This document shows positions 21,166-33,736 of a DNA stretch of 64,000 nt, piece by piece. The stretch covers positions 86,352,738 through 86,416,737 of the forward strand of contig OZ007500.1 in assembly GCA_963931805.1 (NCBI GenBank). The letters run 5' to 3'. Position 1 is the stretch's first letter. Every line of letters starts with the position of its first letter. Under the pieces are notes generated by a model. That model saw only the letters and a program-made list of their open reading frames with translations, was not told the origin of the DNA and did no database searches. A program made the position numbers and the translations under genes. Source of the DNA: Microdon myrmicae. Lineage: Eukaryota > Arthropoda > Insecta > Diptera > Syrphidae.

Positions 21166-23382
21166 ACTTAGCCAACTGGGAAGGTCTGAACGACTTTTTT
21201 GGGAGGTTTATTCACTCAAATTGGTCGTTATTTTTCCTCAATAACGATGTTGACTCTATAGCGGACACTTTGACAGACACGATTCTACTTGGCATGCGGT
21301 AAATAGTATCAAACCCAAGAGAAATAGGTGGTTCGATTCCAAGTGCAGAGAAGCCATTAAGGCTAAAGACTTGAGCTTCCGTTTGTATAAATCAAACAAT
21401 ACTGAGAAAAACCGGAAAAGATTTAAGAGAGCTAGAAATGACTGCAATGCGTATATTCAACGCGCCAAGTTCTTGCATGACCAGAGAATGAGACAAAAAA
21501 TACTACACTCTCCCACAGGTAGTAGAAACTTCCGGGCTTTCGTGAAAAACATTCAAAACTCAGTCTCTTCATCCATTCCATCGCTTATAGTCGATTACAA
21601 ACCAGTCATCACTGCAATAGACAAGGCGAATCTACTTGCTGTACATATTGCAGCCAACTCAACGCTGCCTGATACCACATCAGCTCCACTTCAACTTGAG
21701 CATAAGCAGCACACCATGAGCCAGATTCACTTCCGAACGCGTACTGTTGCCCGGGCACACAATGAGCTAAACGCTAACAAACCCGCTGGTCCGGGTGACA
21801 TTCTTCCAATTCTCTTGAAGAGATGTTCCTCTTCACTGGCTAAACCACTGCGAAAACTCTTCCATTTGTCTTATTCTACTGGCCGTTTCCCAAATAGATG
21901 GAGGTCAGCGAACATTCAGCCAATTCTCAAAAAGGGTGACGAGTCGTCCCTTTCTTCTTATCGACCCATAGCACCCTCTCTTCTTATCAAACCATAGCAC
22001 TAACTTCTATTCTCTCCAAGGTAATAGAATCACTTATCAACCGTCAACTTTCGAAATATCTGGAATCAAATCATCTCCTCAATGAACGCCAATATGGTTT
22101 TCGTAGCAACAGGTCCACAGGAGATCTGATGGCGTACCTTCCCGAAAAGTGGAGCCATTCCATCCACTACCTCGGTGAAAGCAAGGTAGTCGCATTAGAT
22201 ATTTCAAAAGCCTTCGACAGAGTTTCGCATTCAGCCCTTTTGTCAAAATTGCATTGATATGGAGTGGACAATTCCCTGATTCAATGGATAAGAGACTACC
22301 TTTCTGGCCGTTCGATCCAAGTGGTTCTTGATGGTGTCAAATCTGTCTCCCATCAAATTAAGGCAGGTGTGCCCCAGGGTTCGGTACTCTCACCCACTCT
22401 CTTCCTAATCTTTATAAATGATCTCTTGTCAATTACTCACAACCCAATTCACTCGTTTGCTGATGATAGCACGTTGAGTTTCTTATACTCATACGAACAC
22501 TCCCGTCCAAACTCTTCGAACGTCACTACCAACCAGCAACTTATGCTTGATACATTGAATTCAGACCTCAACAAGATATATCAATAGGGATTATCTAACC
22601 GAGTAGAAATGAATGCCCAAAATACTCAGTGTTGTCTCTTGCCGTCAAAGGCGAGCCCTAAAGTAAATATACTGTCGATGAACGGCACTTGCATCGACGA
22701 AGCCAAGCAACTATCAATCCTCGGCACTCGAATTAATTCCACTCTTAATTGGAATAACCACATATTTGAAGGTGCGAAAAGTGCAGCCAAATGTATGGGG
22801 TTCCTTAAGAGATGCAAAAGATACTTCACTCCATCCATCCTGGCCACTATTTACAAGGCGTATATTCGTCGAAAATGGAATTCAACTCCCATATTTGGTC
22901 AAGTGCATCCAAAACTGCACTACACGTGCTCGATAGGATGCAAAAACGAGCAGTGAATTTTATTGGGGACTCAGCCGTAATTCGATCATTTCCGTCGTTA
23001 GAATATAGGCGCAACGTGTCATACCCATCTCTTTTCTATAGGTATTACCACGGTCGTTGCTCAACTGAACTTACTGAATGTGTTCCGCCCCTTCAGACAT
23101 TTTGCCGTGATACCCGTCAATCTGTAAATGCGCATCAGTTCACGTTGAAAGTGAACTTCAGGCGCACAAATAAACATAGTCATTCTTTAGCCGAACCACA
23201 CGAATGTGGAATGTTCTGCCCGATCATGTGTATGAAACACATTGTGATGTCCAGACATTCAAGACCAATATACATCGACACCTCCTTTCCATATCCGTTT
23301 TCTCTCCATCCCCTCGAACTGTGCTCTGACATTTAAGGGTACTTCGAAGTCCCCTTTTGTACGCGCGTTAGTGTAAAAAAAT
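21165..23382 (+). mobile_element. LINE-B, longest copy, with RT motifs A-C
   Basis: A non-LTR element truncated at its 5' end within the EN-RT linker (ANWEGLNDFF at 21170). Read in order: RFKRARNDCNAY, a GDILPILLKR block (21800), SSLSSYRPIA (21950), motif A LDISKAFDRVSHSA (22200), motif B GVPQGSVLSPTLFLIFINDL (22380), motif C SFADDSTLSF (22460), the RAVNFIGDSA C-terminal block (22950), then the 3' terminus TTTAAGGGTAC... GCGCGTTAGTGT with an A run. All three catalytic blocks are legible, but a 24-bp duplication at 21955-22001 and stops at about 21997, 22258 and 22587 disable it. CR1/Jockey-like by its motifs. Confidence 0.85.
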
Positions 23383-24325
23383 TGTTTTTTGCCGCTGTAA
23401 TCTGCTCGCACTTTTTATCAAACCAAGGTTTATCAGATGAGTTTCGTAGATCTCCATCCCAAGAAGAATAATCCCTGTGACGACTTCGCGTTTTTGCATT
23501 AACATCGGCGTCTCCAAAGCACACCTCCGACCACGGAAATGATGCGAAGAAATATCGTAAATTGTCTCCGTTGGCAGCCCCACGTTTAGAATGATAGTGG
23601 AGAACGTGTGATTCGAACTGACTCTATGACAGTTAGAATCACCAAAAATTGAACCTAAGCGTAACACATCAGGCTACTGGCCGATTTTAGAATTCGATTT
23701 TTAAACGCAAGTATCTTCCACTGATGTGAATTGTTATGTTATCGCTATGGTATACGGCTCTGATGCATTTTCTTATTCGATTTTCGTTCGGCGTTCTTCA
23801 CTATTTGCTTGTGGTATTGTGTGTGTATCTGTTAGAGACACCACAGCTCCACATATGGCGCAGCTCCGAAGGTCGGTTATTCGATTGAAATGCAAGTGGT
23901 TGCGCGACCGCTTGGTATCGGTTTGAATTTCCCAGTGGCGCAGCAACTTTCACGATATACACGCTCGGCTCGGATGTCAAAAACAGATCCAGGGTGTTCG
24001 CAAAATAACCTCGGGCATCCGGCACTCGCGTAGGTTCCTCCACAAGTTGAGTCAAAGTACGGATAACAGCGAACATCTCCGCCAGCCGCCCAGCCTCTTT
24101 CGTTCTGTTAGAATGCACCAACCAGCCGAAATTGTGTCCATTCAAATCGCCAAGGACAACAATTTCAGAAGCCGGGTGGTTGATCTGTATCCCGTCGACG
24201 GTACGAGAAGGATGTTCGAAAAATGTCGCTGGTCGATCGTCATTCGGGGAGCGGTCAAGACAACAACAAAATTTAACAGAATTCCTCAGGACGAGCCTCA
24301 CCCACAAGATGTCCATGTTAGAAGT
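23383..24325 (-). mobile_element. LINE-A copy (minus), endonuclease part
   Basis: It abuts the LINE-B A-tail. Reading leftward from 24325: RSPNDDRPATFFEH, VVLGDLNGHNFGW, PTRVPDARGYFANTLDLFLTS, then a YQAVAQPLAF piece near 23920, and after a 260-bp insertion (23584-23843) the EN end and linker (KPWFDKKCEQITAAKN at 23400). The frames are only locally open. Confidence 0.75.
23584..23843 (-). mobile_element. 260-bp tRNA-like repeat element, copy 1
   Basis: A repeat also present at 42899-43165 and 57428-57698. On the minus strand it contains TAGCCTGATG(T) resembling a Pol III A box and CAGTTCGAATC resembling a B box about 57 nt later. It interrupts LINE-A and is flanked by CAGC(C/T)CCAC at 23575-23583 and 23844-23852, a likely 9-bp TSD. 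It has no coding capacity. Unlike a usual SINE, the tRNA-like part lies near the 3' end. Confidence 0.65.
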
Positions 24326-24597
24326 CTGCGCATGGGGTTCGATTTACGGAAAGGAGTTATTTTATACCTTGGCTTGGGAAATGATTTAGTGGAGCGGGTT
24401 ATAATTCATTTGGAATGAGGAGTACGAATGCGGTGTTGGTTAGAGGAAGGAGTATGATTATAACTTGCCCTGGAAAAAGATTGTATGGGACGAGTTGTGA
24501 TTGGAACATGGCTTAGTAAGAGAAGAAGAGAAGTGAGGGCTGGTTTTGGAAGCAAAGTAATGTTGTTACCTACTGTGGCATACACCATACATCACAG

Positions 24598-26690
24598 GCG
24601 GCGATTGTAACTACAGACATCCCAATTGGAACAACTCTGTTTCTTGTCCAAATGGCACAAAATTGTACCAATTGTACAGCGAAAACGCACCTGCCCTTAA
24701 ATTCGAAATAGTCGCGCCTACGGTTGGTACCTGAGAAAACTCAATTCTGAACATATTTTTTCTGTCCAAAGACTTACTTCCTCAAATCGCTCCTCCCATG
24801 TATCTAGGGATGTATCCGACCACAACGCTGGGACCAGGTTCAATCGCAATCGCGGGCTCATATCAGATAGATACCCGATTATGGGCGCACAAATTGAGAC
24901 AACTTCAATGTCACATTGAACGAGAAACTCCACCAACTCTCTCTTCTTACTGACAGGAACCTAACGACGGTTGAGATAAACAATGCTGCAGCTCGACTTC
25001 ACGAGACTCTAGTTGAAACTTCGGAGACTCATGTCCCGAAGTACAAACTTGAAAAGACTTATCAGGTTCCCCATGACGACTTCACTCTTCATCTCATCCG
25101 GCAGCGTAAAAAGCTCTGCAGAATGAGATATCACCACCGCTTTACGCAAAAAAAAAACACTATTGCGATCAATTATTCACAATATTGGCACACTGATAAA
25201 ACACAGAATCTAAAACAAGCGTAGCCGACAATTGGAAGGCAAACTGAAGGGTATTCAGATGGACCAGGACGTTTATAAAAATGTTAAAAATATATGTGGT
25301 ACGTCTCGTATCACAGGACCAATTATACACAATAGTGTTGTTGTCAATAATGATGCCAATAAAGCATCCATCATCGGGGAGACCTTTGAAAATAATCACA
25401 GGCTCATTCTTGAGGATGTCGACCCGGATACTAATTCGACCATTAGTTCAGAGGTTCACAATAAATTAAACAACTTTCACGAGCCAATAGTTGTCTTCAA
25501 CTCAGCTAACTGTGCATACTTTGACGACATACGAAATAATGATCACGGTTTCATTACACCAAATACCCCTATCATCATCATCGGCACTACAACCGGGAAC
25601 CGGTCTTGGCGTTATTTAGCAAGTCCTGAGGCTTGTTAAATTTTCCATAATGATTTATTTTTTCTGGGTAAGGTCATTAGTCTTGCGCCAGGGGCTCCCC
25701 GACGGGGAATCGAACCCCGGTCTCCCGGGTGACAGGCGGGTATACTAACCACTATACTATCGAGGAGCCCTAAATACCCCTATAGCACCTAGTTAAATCT
25801 CGAAATCCTAGGAAGTCGCCCGGTATCGGCAACATGTCATACTACTCGTTGCGAAGGTTTTCTGCCTTATTCTTTATAAAGCTCTCCATTCTGCTCAACC
25901 ATGCCTACAACTTCGAGAACTTTCCCCAAGCTTGGAAGCATGCTGTTTTTTGTCCAATAACAAAAGTTAGGAAACCATCGTATCACCCCTTAAAGCTTTC
26001 ACCCCATCTCGCTTCTCACTTGCATCAGCAAAATATATGAAAAATTCATATACGAGAAAGTAAATAACTTTATCAGTGCCAGGAACCTAATACCTGATTT
26101 CGAATTTGGAAGAAGAGCGCACAGCATCACCATGGCTCTCAACATATTTCAAAACCACGTCTGCGTGCGCCTTTTTAATAAGGAACCCACCATTGCGGTG
26201 AGCCTAGACATTAAAAAGGCTTTCGACACGACATGGATCGAAGGTCTCACTTTTAAATTATTAAACACTGGCCTCAGCAGAACGCTCTGCAGTATCATCT
26301 ACCAATTCGTTCGAAATCGAACTTGAGTGAATGGAAAACTATTGCGAATTTTCAACGCCGCTGCAGGCGTACCACAAGGGTTCATTCCAGGCACTACCCT
26401 ATGTATTATCTCATCATCACCCCAACTCTGAAGGTGCTTCCATTACCTCTATCGACAAGTACCTGTTACAAATAGCAAACAAGTAGCGCGAAAGCATTCA
26501 GAACAGCGAAAACCTACTTGAAGGGGAATCTTGCGTTCTTGATATCTTCGAATCCGACCGTCACGGTTTCTTCTTCACTACAAAACTGAAGAAAGCACCC
26601 TTCCCAACATTCTCCTCTATAATAGAGCATTCCTTGACACTTCCCATATGGTCTACTACTGACAATAATTCGATATATGGGTGCAACACG
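24598..26690 (+). mobile_element. LINE-E fragment, interrupted by a SINE
   Basis: A different non-LTR element, 5'-truncated inside the endonuclease (GGDCNYRHPNWNN at 24600). Then a linker (PHDDFTLHLIRQRKKL at 25070; GTSRITGPIIHN at 25300), an RT start after the SINE (SPGIGNMSYYSLR at 25815), NFENFPQAWKHAVFCPI (25910), motif A (SLDIKKAFDTTW at 26200), and motif B (AGVPQGFIPGTTL at 26360). Motif C is not seen. A Jockey-like assignment is likely but not certain. Stops and frameshifts are frequent. Confidence 0.7.
25573..25771 (-). mobile_element. tRNA-Asp SINE, full length, 12-bp TSD
   Basis: A minus-strand SINE with an intact tRNA-Asp head at the right, body and (GAT)n tail at the left. The TSD AAATACCCCTAT occupies 25561-25572 and 25772-25783. 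It is inserted in LINE-E. Confidence 0.92.
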
Positions 26691-26699
26691 CGTTAGCGA

Positions 26700-26815
26700 A
26701 AAAACCTGATGGACCGAATTTCCATCTACGAATCGCTGGTGAATCGCAACAAAATCGATCCATTTCTGAAGCGGATGGTGGCTGGTGATAGAAAGTGGGT
26801 CGCTTATGACACATG
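26700..26815 (+). mobile_element. Mariner transposase scrap
   Basis: The translation contains RISIYESLVNR and KIDPFLKRMVAGDRKWVAYD, the block before and including the first catalytic Asp region of a mariner transposase (compare 28640-28720). It passes directly into LINE-C. Confidence 0.7.
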
Positions 26816-27250
26816 GGCTCTCACAAAACGGGAAGTAAACATATTCCGCGTATTAGAGAATAAGGTTTTAAGGAGTATATTCGGTGGTAAATATGATGAA
26901 GAGGCAGGGGGATGAAGGAAACTCCATAACCACGAATTGGAAGAGTTTTAGCGCAAACGTACAATAGTGAGAGTAATCAGGTCGCGAAGATTAAGATGGG
27001 CCGGACATGTGGTGCGAATAGGCAACGATAGGATCGTGCGTAAAATTCTTGACGGTAGACCAACGGAAAAGTGGCCGGCAGGACGGCCGCGACGGAGATA
27101 GGAGGACAATCTTAGGTTTGACCTTGAGGAGATCGGATCGGCTGGTCAAGCGTGGAAGGAGAGTGCACAGGATAGGGCACGATGGTGGAGTCGAGTCGAT
27201 GAGGACATGAACTTCCATGTTCCTACAGGCCAATAAATAGTAATCATGAT
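26816..27250 (+). mobile_element. LINE-C 3' end
   Basis: This encodes NIFRVLENKVLRSIFGGKYDEE, then, after stops, RRLRWAGHVVRIGNDR and ILDGRPTEKWPAGRPRRR, then AWKESAQDRARWW. This is the C-terminal region typical of RTE-like LINEs. It ends CAGGCCAATAAATAGTAATC. It serves here as the reference for the colinear pieces at 400-2150. Dead through stops. Confidence 0.75.
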
Positions 27251-28562
27251 AAATAGTAATAACTTATGACAGTGTTACATAATTAATGATAATTTCCATC
27301 CCCTTTCCATCTAAATAATTACGCAAATTCGGGTCCTTATCCGCTAATTACACACATCTATCATACACAAAAAACAACATTTTCTCACGCTTCAGCAGCA
27401 CATTTTCATTCTCCATATAACATTTTCATTTTCCCTAACAGAACATAATCCCATCCCAAAAGCGATTTAATGGCCATCTTTCCATCGTATATAACATGAA
27501 TGTCTATTCAACCATGAATGGTCACAACTCAAACGGAAAGTGTACAGGTATTCCCCGACTTACGTCCGAGATAGGTTCCTGGTCATCGGTCGTAAGTCCA
27601 TTAGGTCGCAAGTCGAATTTCATATAAAAAAAATTCCGACTTAGCTAATGTAATGTATTATTTGTACTGAAATATGTATGTAAATCGAATTTTCTTACGT
27701 TAAGGTTTAGTACGTAGTTCCGTTATTTAAAATAATAATATATGTCCTTTCGAAAATTTAACAATTATTTTAAATGAATTAAAATTAAAAGTTCTAAGAA
27801 AGTATCTAAAAAAAACTCCTTAAAAAGTAGAAACTTTGTGTTATAACTCGGATGGTAAAACATCTGTGCGGACAGTGTCACCACAAAAACAACAGTAACA
27901 TCGGACGACCAGCGAATGCGAGTTGGAACTGAATGTGCACCTAGTTCCAGAGATTTCACCAGCAAGAATAACCTCCAACATCAGCGACATCAGACAACCA
28001 GCGAATAGCAAGGTACCACAACCCGACAGCACAAATAGTGAGTACGTTGCCTTTTATAATTATATTTATTTTATGTGCAAAATTATATTGCAACAGCACT
28101 ACACACACGCACGCACAGTGCAAGACGGCACAAACATACATACACCGACCAAAGCGCAGATTATCAGACGCCAAGGACGTAATCTGCGTTTACCACCGCA
28201 CTCAAGACCTCACGGTCTTGTATGAATTCCTTGCCACCATCCCTCCATCTAAGTACTTAAAGAACATTCGAACTAACCCTGCACACTGTCCTTAGATACC
28301 TCAGATATCCTGGGCCCGAGGCCAATATCTTCACGGATGAGGGTGCTTCTGGTTGTCGCCAAATTACCAGAAGCCAGAGACACGATGAAGGACACATTTG
28401 TCCATGTCTCGTACAAATCGGCCTCTCGCAACTTTTTTTTCAACGCCATTTTTCCGAGATAATAAGAAACACTGTATAATACATTCTATCTCATTCTTTC
28501 CCAGGTTAATTCCTACACATATATGTGTTTGTATATCTCTTTTTCGTTTCATCGAGTTTCAT
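27251..28562. other. Unassigned region with a short palindromic repeat
   Basis: No gene is supported. At 27555-27605 ACTTACGTCCGAG and GGTCGTAAGTC form an imperfect inverted pair preceded by a TATTCCCCG block, which could be the end of an unknown transposon. AT-rich otherwise. Confidence 0.4.
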
Positions 28563-28770
28563 ATCACAACTGTGTTAAAGAAGTTTTCACTTCAAAAACC
28601 GTTCGGAACCACTTGAATAAAGCTGGATACAAAAAGAAGCTCGAATTTCCATCTGTGAATCGCAAAAAAATCGACCCATTTCTGAAGCGGATGGTGGCTG
28701 GTGGTGGAAAGCGGGTCACTTATGACAGCGTCAAGCAAAAACAGTCGTGGTCTTGTGGGGATGGATGGTA

Positions 28771-31479
28771 TGTGCGTCGGCATGGACGCTGATTCTACCA
28801 TCCACCCACTACTTCCACTGATTGAATGTTCCGTCAAAAGGCAATCACCAAGTAATTGTTCACCGATCAAGGAGCACGACTCCGTCGCAAGACACGCACC
28901 AATAAAGGAAGGTTAATGAAACGCCCGTTCAAATGTTCGAATGTTCTTTATTTTATTTGTATTGATACTTATTTTAGTTATTTTGGACACAAGAAAACCT
29001 TCTTTAATTGAATATATTTAATGTTTTTATAATTCACTTAAACTACGACTACGAATATATATATCGCCTCTCCGCCGCGCGACGGAGAGCGGAAGCCGAA
29101 CCGACTTGCTCGGTTGGATGGTGGCAAACGACTTAAAGATTCAACCCTCGTTTGGGGTGAGGTGAAAAGGAAATGAAATTTCCTTTGACCAATGACCAAT
29201 GGATGGCGATCTCTGGCACGCGGTGGTGAATGTGTGTGTTCGTACACATCACCGTGTTTATCGATGCATTTAGCCAAGCATAAACGGAACCTACAACGAG
29301 AAAAAAAAAGAACAAAGGGGAAACAACATAAGGCACCGTTCGGTAATGAGGGTCAGCTGTCCAAATATCACCCACTCATTAGATACTAAAAAAGGGATTG
29401 CGATAATTTATACAATAGGTATCGTATATCGTCTCTCTGCCTACTGGGAGAAGCGAATTCTTTTGTTTGCATATGTTTATGCTATTGAATCCAATCCGAC
29501 GGCAAAGCGTGACGTCGGTGATTGTTTGAAGATTCAAACAAAGAAATATTTCCGCGAGAATTGCCTGCAGCTGAATCAATAGTTGAAAGTCTTCGGAAGG
29601 TAATTTAGATGGGTACACAATGACGGCTGTGTATACCATCTGTGTCAATTATACATGACATCTATGGCGACTATAGTGTGAATATCTACACTAATTGGAA
29701 ACTCGGTTTTTGGGTCGCTAATGCAGGGATCCATTTATAATGTATGAATGCCCTTGTAGGAAAAATTCTTTGCAGGCATTTCCAGGTAATGGATTTAAAA
29801 TATTGACTATCCTTGGGAAGGGAATGTTTTCAGGTGCCCATGCAAATGCGTTGGCGGGAAACAATGGGAGTTGGGTTGTAATAATGGGGGTTCTGCCTGA
29901 TAAGTTAAGAAAGAAATCTTACGGAGAATTGTATGCGTAGGAATGCATGAAAGGTAAGTTTTCTTTTCCAGGGGCTTTTTTAGATTACACATTTGATCTC
30001 TTTAACGCGTGAAGCATTAAACATGCTAGTGCGATTGCATAAGTGAAATTAGGAGATTGGGGTTTTTTGGGATTGGAGGTTTGGCGGAAGTTTAGCGGAT
30101 TTGTTTAGTTAAATTGTTTTGCTCTAATTCGTTGGAAGTGTCCCGCCGAACACTTTGCACACACATCAGGAAGGCAAAGGACACCACAGAGCGGACGCAA
30201 TGTCAAACAAAACACACGAATCTTTGTTTTCTTTCAATTTTTATTTTAATTGTTCTTTTCTTTTAACGTTACATTCCGTTAGCTAAATTACAAGTATTTT
30301 ATCACTGGGTGTTTTAGCACATCTACACCAAAGCAAGGAGGCGTTAACTTGCACACAAAGAAAAATCGACACCATTACGATGGCACACAGGGACTTAAGT
30401 TATCTCGCGAAACTACGCTTGTGGATCGCTCGAAAATTAAAGTAATGGCGCGGCGTTGATATATCCCTCCTCGATCTGGATCTCTCGCTATCCTCCTCGT
30501 CGCGTTGACGATCAAAATCTGACTGCCTATCTCCAACCTCAACAATATCCTGCTCACACAGATACCCAGATTCAAACTGGTATCTGTATCTATCCGGAAA
30601 ATATTCCCTATTTGCTCTGCTAACAGAACTTCCGAATTTCTGTTAGCAGCATGTTATCACATCCCCCGGGATATTTTGTAGTTTCCTGAAAGCGGAAAGT
30701 CATCTTTGCATACATCATTATTATCGCTGATAGAATTTCATTTCCACGGGCTTCTGTTTGAACAGAACATCTGGCGCCCAGACCAGAGATATTCGGCGAT
30801 TGTTTTGACGTGCAGACCGTGGGTCTTATTTGAACTTGGTACCCGGAATCGAAATCCATTAGATCTTTATAATGGTGCGAAATTCTAGCGTGGCCGTGGG
30901 ACCGGAGTATTGCCTCTGTTGGCTTAACTCCTCATAAATTATCGGATATCTCGTTGAGATATATTCGATTGCGATAGGTCGTGGCTGCCTTCTGTTGTTC
31001 AACGGATTTGGGTGGTCCTTGCATTAGATTACCCGCACGTGCATCCGTTGATCACTTCATTCTTTGATGATAGCAATTCTTTTGTATCGAATTTCGGAAT
31101 TGCCGGTTCGATGAGATGTTCCTGGGCGCAGGCAGCATGTATGGCATTTTGGGAATTGTTTTTTTTTTTTTTTAGGAATAGAACGCATGGATGTTTATAC
31201 CTTTGTTTCAGGCATGATGAGTTATAATTGTTGAGCTTGACCTAAAAAGCTTTGGGGACGTTCAGTTCCTTGCTTTTTGGTGTCGGTCTCAACGTTGGCT
31301 GCGAGTTGCAGGCCCTATGGTGGGACTTTGGGGCACGCGTCTGTGGGCACGTGCGCTGCGTTATCAGGTAAGTAAGTTCTTTGAAGGTAGGAACCTTACC
31401 TGCGCGGAATTGTGCGTTCGTAGAACGCTACAGAGGTTTTTTAGGAAAGCTAACCGTGGGGTTTGGCGGAACCGCCACA
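28771..31479 (+). mobile_element. LTR-A copy, itself split by LTR-B
   Basis: It begins TGTGCGTCGGCATGG and ends GGCGGAACCGCCACA. Sequence at 29060-30130 (GACGGAGAGCGGAAGCC, CATCACCGTGTTTATCG, GAGAAAAAAAAAGAACAAAGGG, GGTAAGTTTTCTTTTCCAGG) matches 16710-17580. The last 47 bp after the LTR-B insertion match 17595-17639. No gag-pol is present, so it is a solo LTR at most. It interrupts a mariner transposase. Confidence 0.55.
30139..31432. mobile_element. LTR-B, second solo LTR
   Basis: It begins TGTCCCGCCGAACACT and ends GAACGCTACA. It is very similar to 5508-6777 along about 1.27 kb with few substitutions in the last 700 bp, which points to recent activity. It is inserted within LTR-A. Confidence 0.62.
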
Positions 31480-31990
31480 GTCTAATCCGACGCAAATGAT
31501 GGCTAAGCCAGGATTGACGGTTAGGAATGCTTTGCTATGTGTTTGGTGGGATTGGCAGCTATGAGCTGCTCCCTACGGTCAAACTCTTAATTCGGACGTG
31601 TACTGTCAACAATTGGATAGTCTGAAGGAGGCAATCGCGCAGAAGCGACCCGCTCTGGCCAATAGTAGAGGAATTGTGTTCCATCAGGACAACGCCAGTT
31701 CACACACATCGATAGTGATTCGCCGAAATTTCGGGAGCTTGCTTGGGAGGTTCTTATGCATCACTTATAGTCCACACCTGGCACCAAGCTATTACCACCT
31801 GTTCCTGCCTATGGCGAATGATTTTGCTGGTGAATAATCCGCCTCAAGAAAAGCTGGTGAAAATCAACTGTCCCAGTTTTCTGCCAATAGGAAGAAGGGT
31901 TTCTATGAGAGAGGCATGATGAAATTAGCTTCGATATGACAAGCTATCGAACAAAGCGGTGCATATTTGACCTAAATCGGATCATTCTAA

Positions 31991-33384
31991 AAGTCTTCAA
32001 TTCCATGCCAAAATAATGGATTTGTTTGATATGATAGCGGTAAGCCTACCTCTAGCCGTGCTGCAAAGGAGAGCTCCTCCAAGCACATTTTTCGTAACAA
32101 TTTCGAAGAATAAAGATTTCGATATTTGTGCATGTATCCTTATTAAATGGTTTGTGTAAAAAAAAACCCTTTCATTCAGCTTGTTTACACTGAAGAAATC
32201 CACATCAGACATCATAATAGAGAATTGACAAACTAATTAAAATCTTATTATAGGAAATATCGCACAAATTTGCAATCAAATAACCAAGGTAATTTCAAGG
32301 CAAGAAACTTTACGACTTATAAGGAAAATGGATGAGTTTCACATTAATCTCGAAGAAGGTTGTGTATGCGCTACAGAACGTCAAAACTTCAGAGTGGTTG
32401 TTCACCTGACAAATTCGAAAACATACTGCTTTAGTATATCATACGAACAGTGAAAAACTGCTCTGGTATAAATGAAAATGAAAGAATGAATACCGACTAT
32501 TATAACAAGTGAAGTGTGGTTTGACAGCCAGTTCTATAAATGACACATTTTTTACCCGTGATAATAAAAAGACAACCGGAAACACGATAGTTCAACCATG
32601 TACTTCCCACTCGAATGCTTCCCTGCCGCCTTAATAATTTCGTTACGTTTTTCTACACCGTTGTATCATTGGTTATATTTGTTCCTCGCAGCATTAGGTC
32701 GCTCCTATGCGAGCGAGGAAGCATAATGGGAAACATCAGGAAATATCGAAAACCAAACATCCCACATTTTATTGACGTTTACACTTTTTCTGTTTTTCAA
32801 AACGTTGTGCGCTAGATATGGTTTCTCGCATCAGCAGGCAACGTGTCAATAGAAATATAGAAAAAAGTCAACGAGGATTGACATTTGTTTAGCATACAAC
32901 AACAGAACTAAAAACCCGGTGTGCACGCGATTCATAACAAAAAAAAAAAAAAAAAAAAAAACGACTTCACTCGATGCTTGAAAAGACACAGCAATATTGC
33001 GAGTGGATTCCATTGCGGGAATCATTTTCAAGGAACATATTGACATTTCCAACTACTAGAAAATTCAGCGTCAACTTTTTAAAGTGCACTTGGCATAAAT
33101 ATTCATTTGTTATCTGTAAAACAACAAGTTGAACAGTGAATTCTGCAGTTGAGAAACAACCTTACTCTTATCACTCTGTAACGCGTTGCGATACCTGAAC
33201 TTGATGACGTGAAATTAAGTTTAGAGCACGCAGCAACCCTCTCAACGGCTAATACCGGAACAGTGCATTAAAACTCGTGTTCCACACTGGACCCAGGTCG
33301 CCAGTTTTGACTATTTGGTGTTACGTGGAAAAGTGGCTCGATGGTCAAAAATCTAGTAACAATCGAGACTAACTAAGTTTGTTC
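31991..33384. other. Unassigned region
   Basis: No ORF or repeat match is convincing. There is an A run of about 23 bp at 32939-32961. AT-rich. Confidence 0.4.
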
Positions 33385-33394
33385 GTACGCATCA

Positions 33395-33540
33395 TCATCA
33401 CCATCATCGGCACTACAACAGCAACCGGTCTTGGTCTTATTCAGCAAGTCTCTCCACCGGTATCCGGTCCTTATCCGAGACTTGTTAAATTGTCCATAAT
33501 AATTTGTTTTTCCGGGCAAGGTTATTAGCCTTGCGCCTGG
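33395..33540 (-). mobile_element. Mini-LINE-D, truncated, 10-bp TSD
   Basis: A minus-strand copy with body and the specific block AGTCTCTCCACCGGTATCCG, tail (GAT)n at the left. The TSD GTACGCATCA is at 33385-33394 and 33541-33550. The 5' end is truncated within the body, so the head is missing. Confidence 0.85.
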
Positions 33541-33736
33541 TACGCATCACACAATGCATCAAAACAACATTGTGTCGAATCGCGGAAAAACGCTACCGGC
33601 ACACACATGGCAGCTGCTATCTGCACAACAAAAATAATATAGTTATATGGGGAAATATTTTTCAGAGGGAAGTTTGTTTTTTCTATCCACTACTTTTTTG
33701 ATTTCAGGTACACCAAAACACTTGCCCTCACGGGGC

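Larger units (their letters stand above)
28563..31990 (+). mobile_element. Mariner copy split by a nested LTR insertion
   Basis: The left part (28563-28770) encodes NHLNKAGYKKKLEF and KIDPFLKRMVAGGGKRVTYD. The right part (31480-31990) continues colinearly with AKPGLTVRNALLCVWWDWQL, QTLNSDVYCQQLDSLKEAI, VFHQDNASSHTS (second catalytic Asp) and SPHLAPSYYHLF, where the third catalytic Asp is replaced by Tyr. Between them lies LTR-A (28771-31479). No terminal repeats were found. The transposase is inactive. Confidence 0.7.

Noticed and set aside
32615..32815. 66-codon ORF with a hydrophobic stretch
   Set aside because: No conservation signal, splice sites or family resemblance. Length is within chance for this composition.
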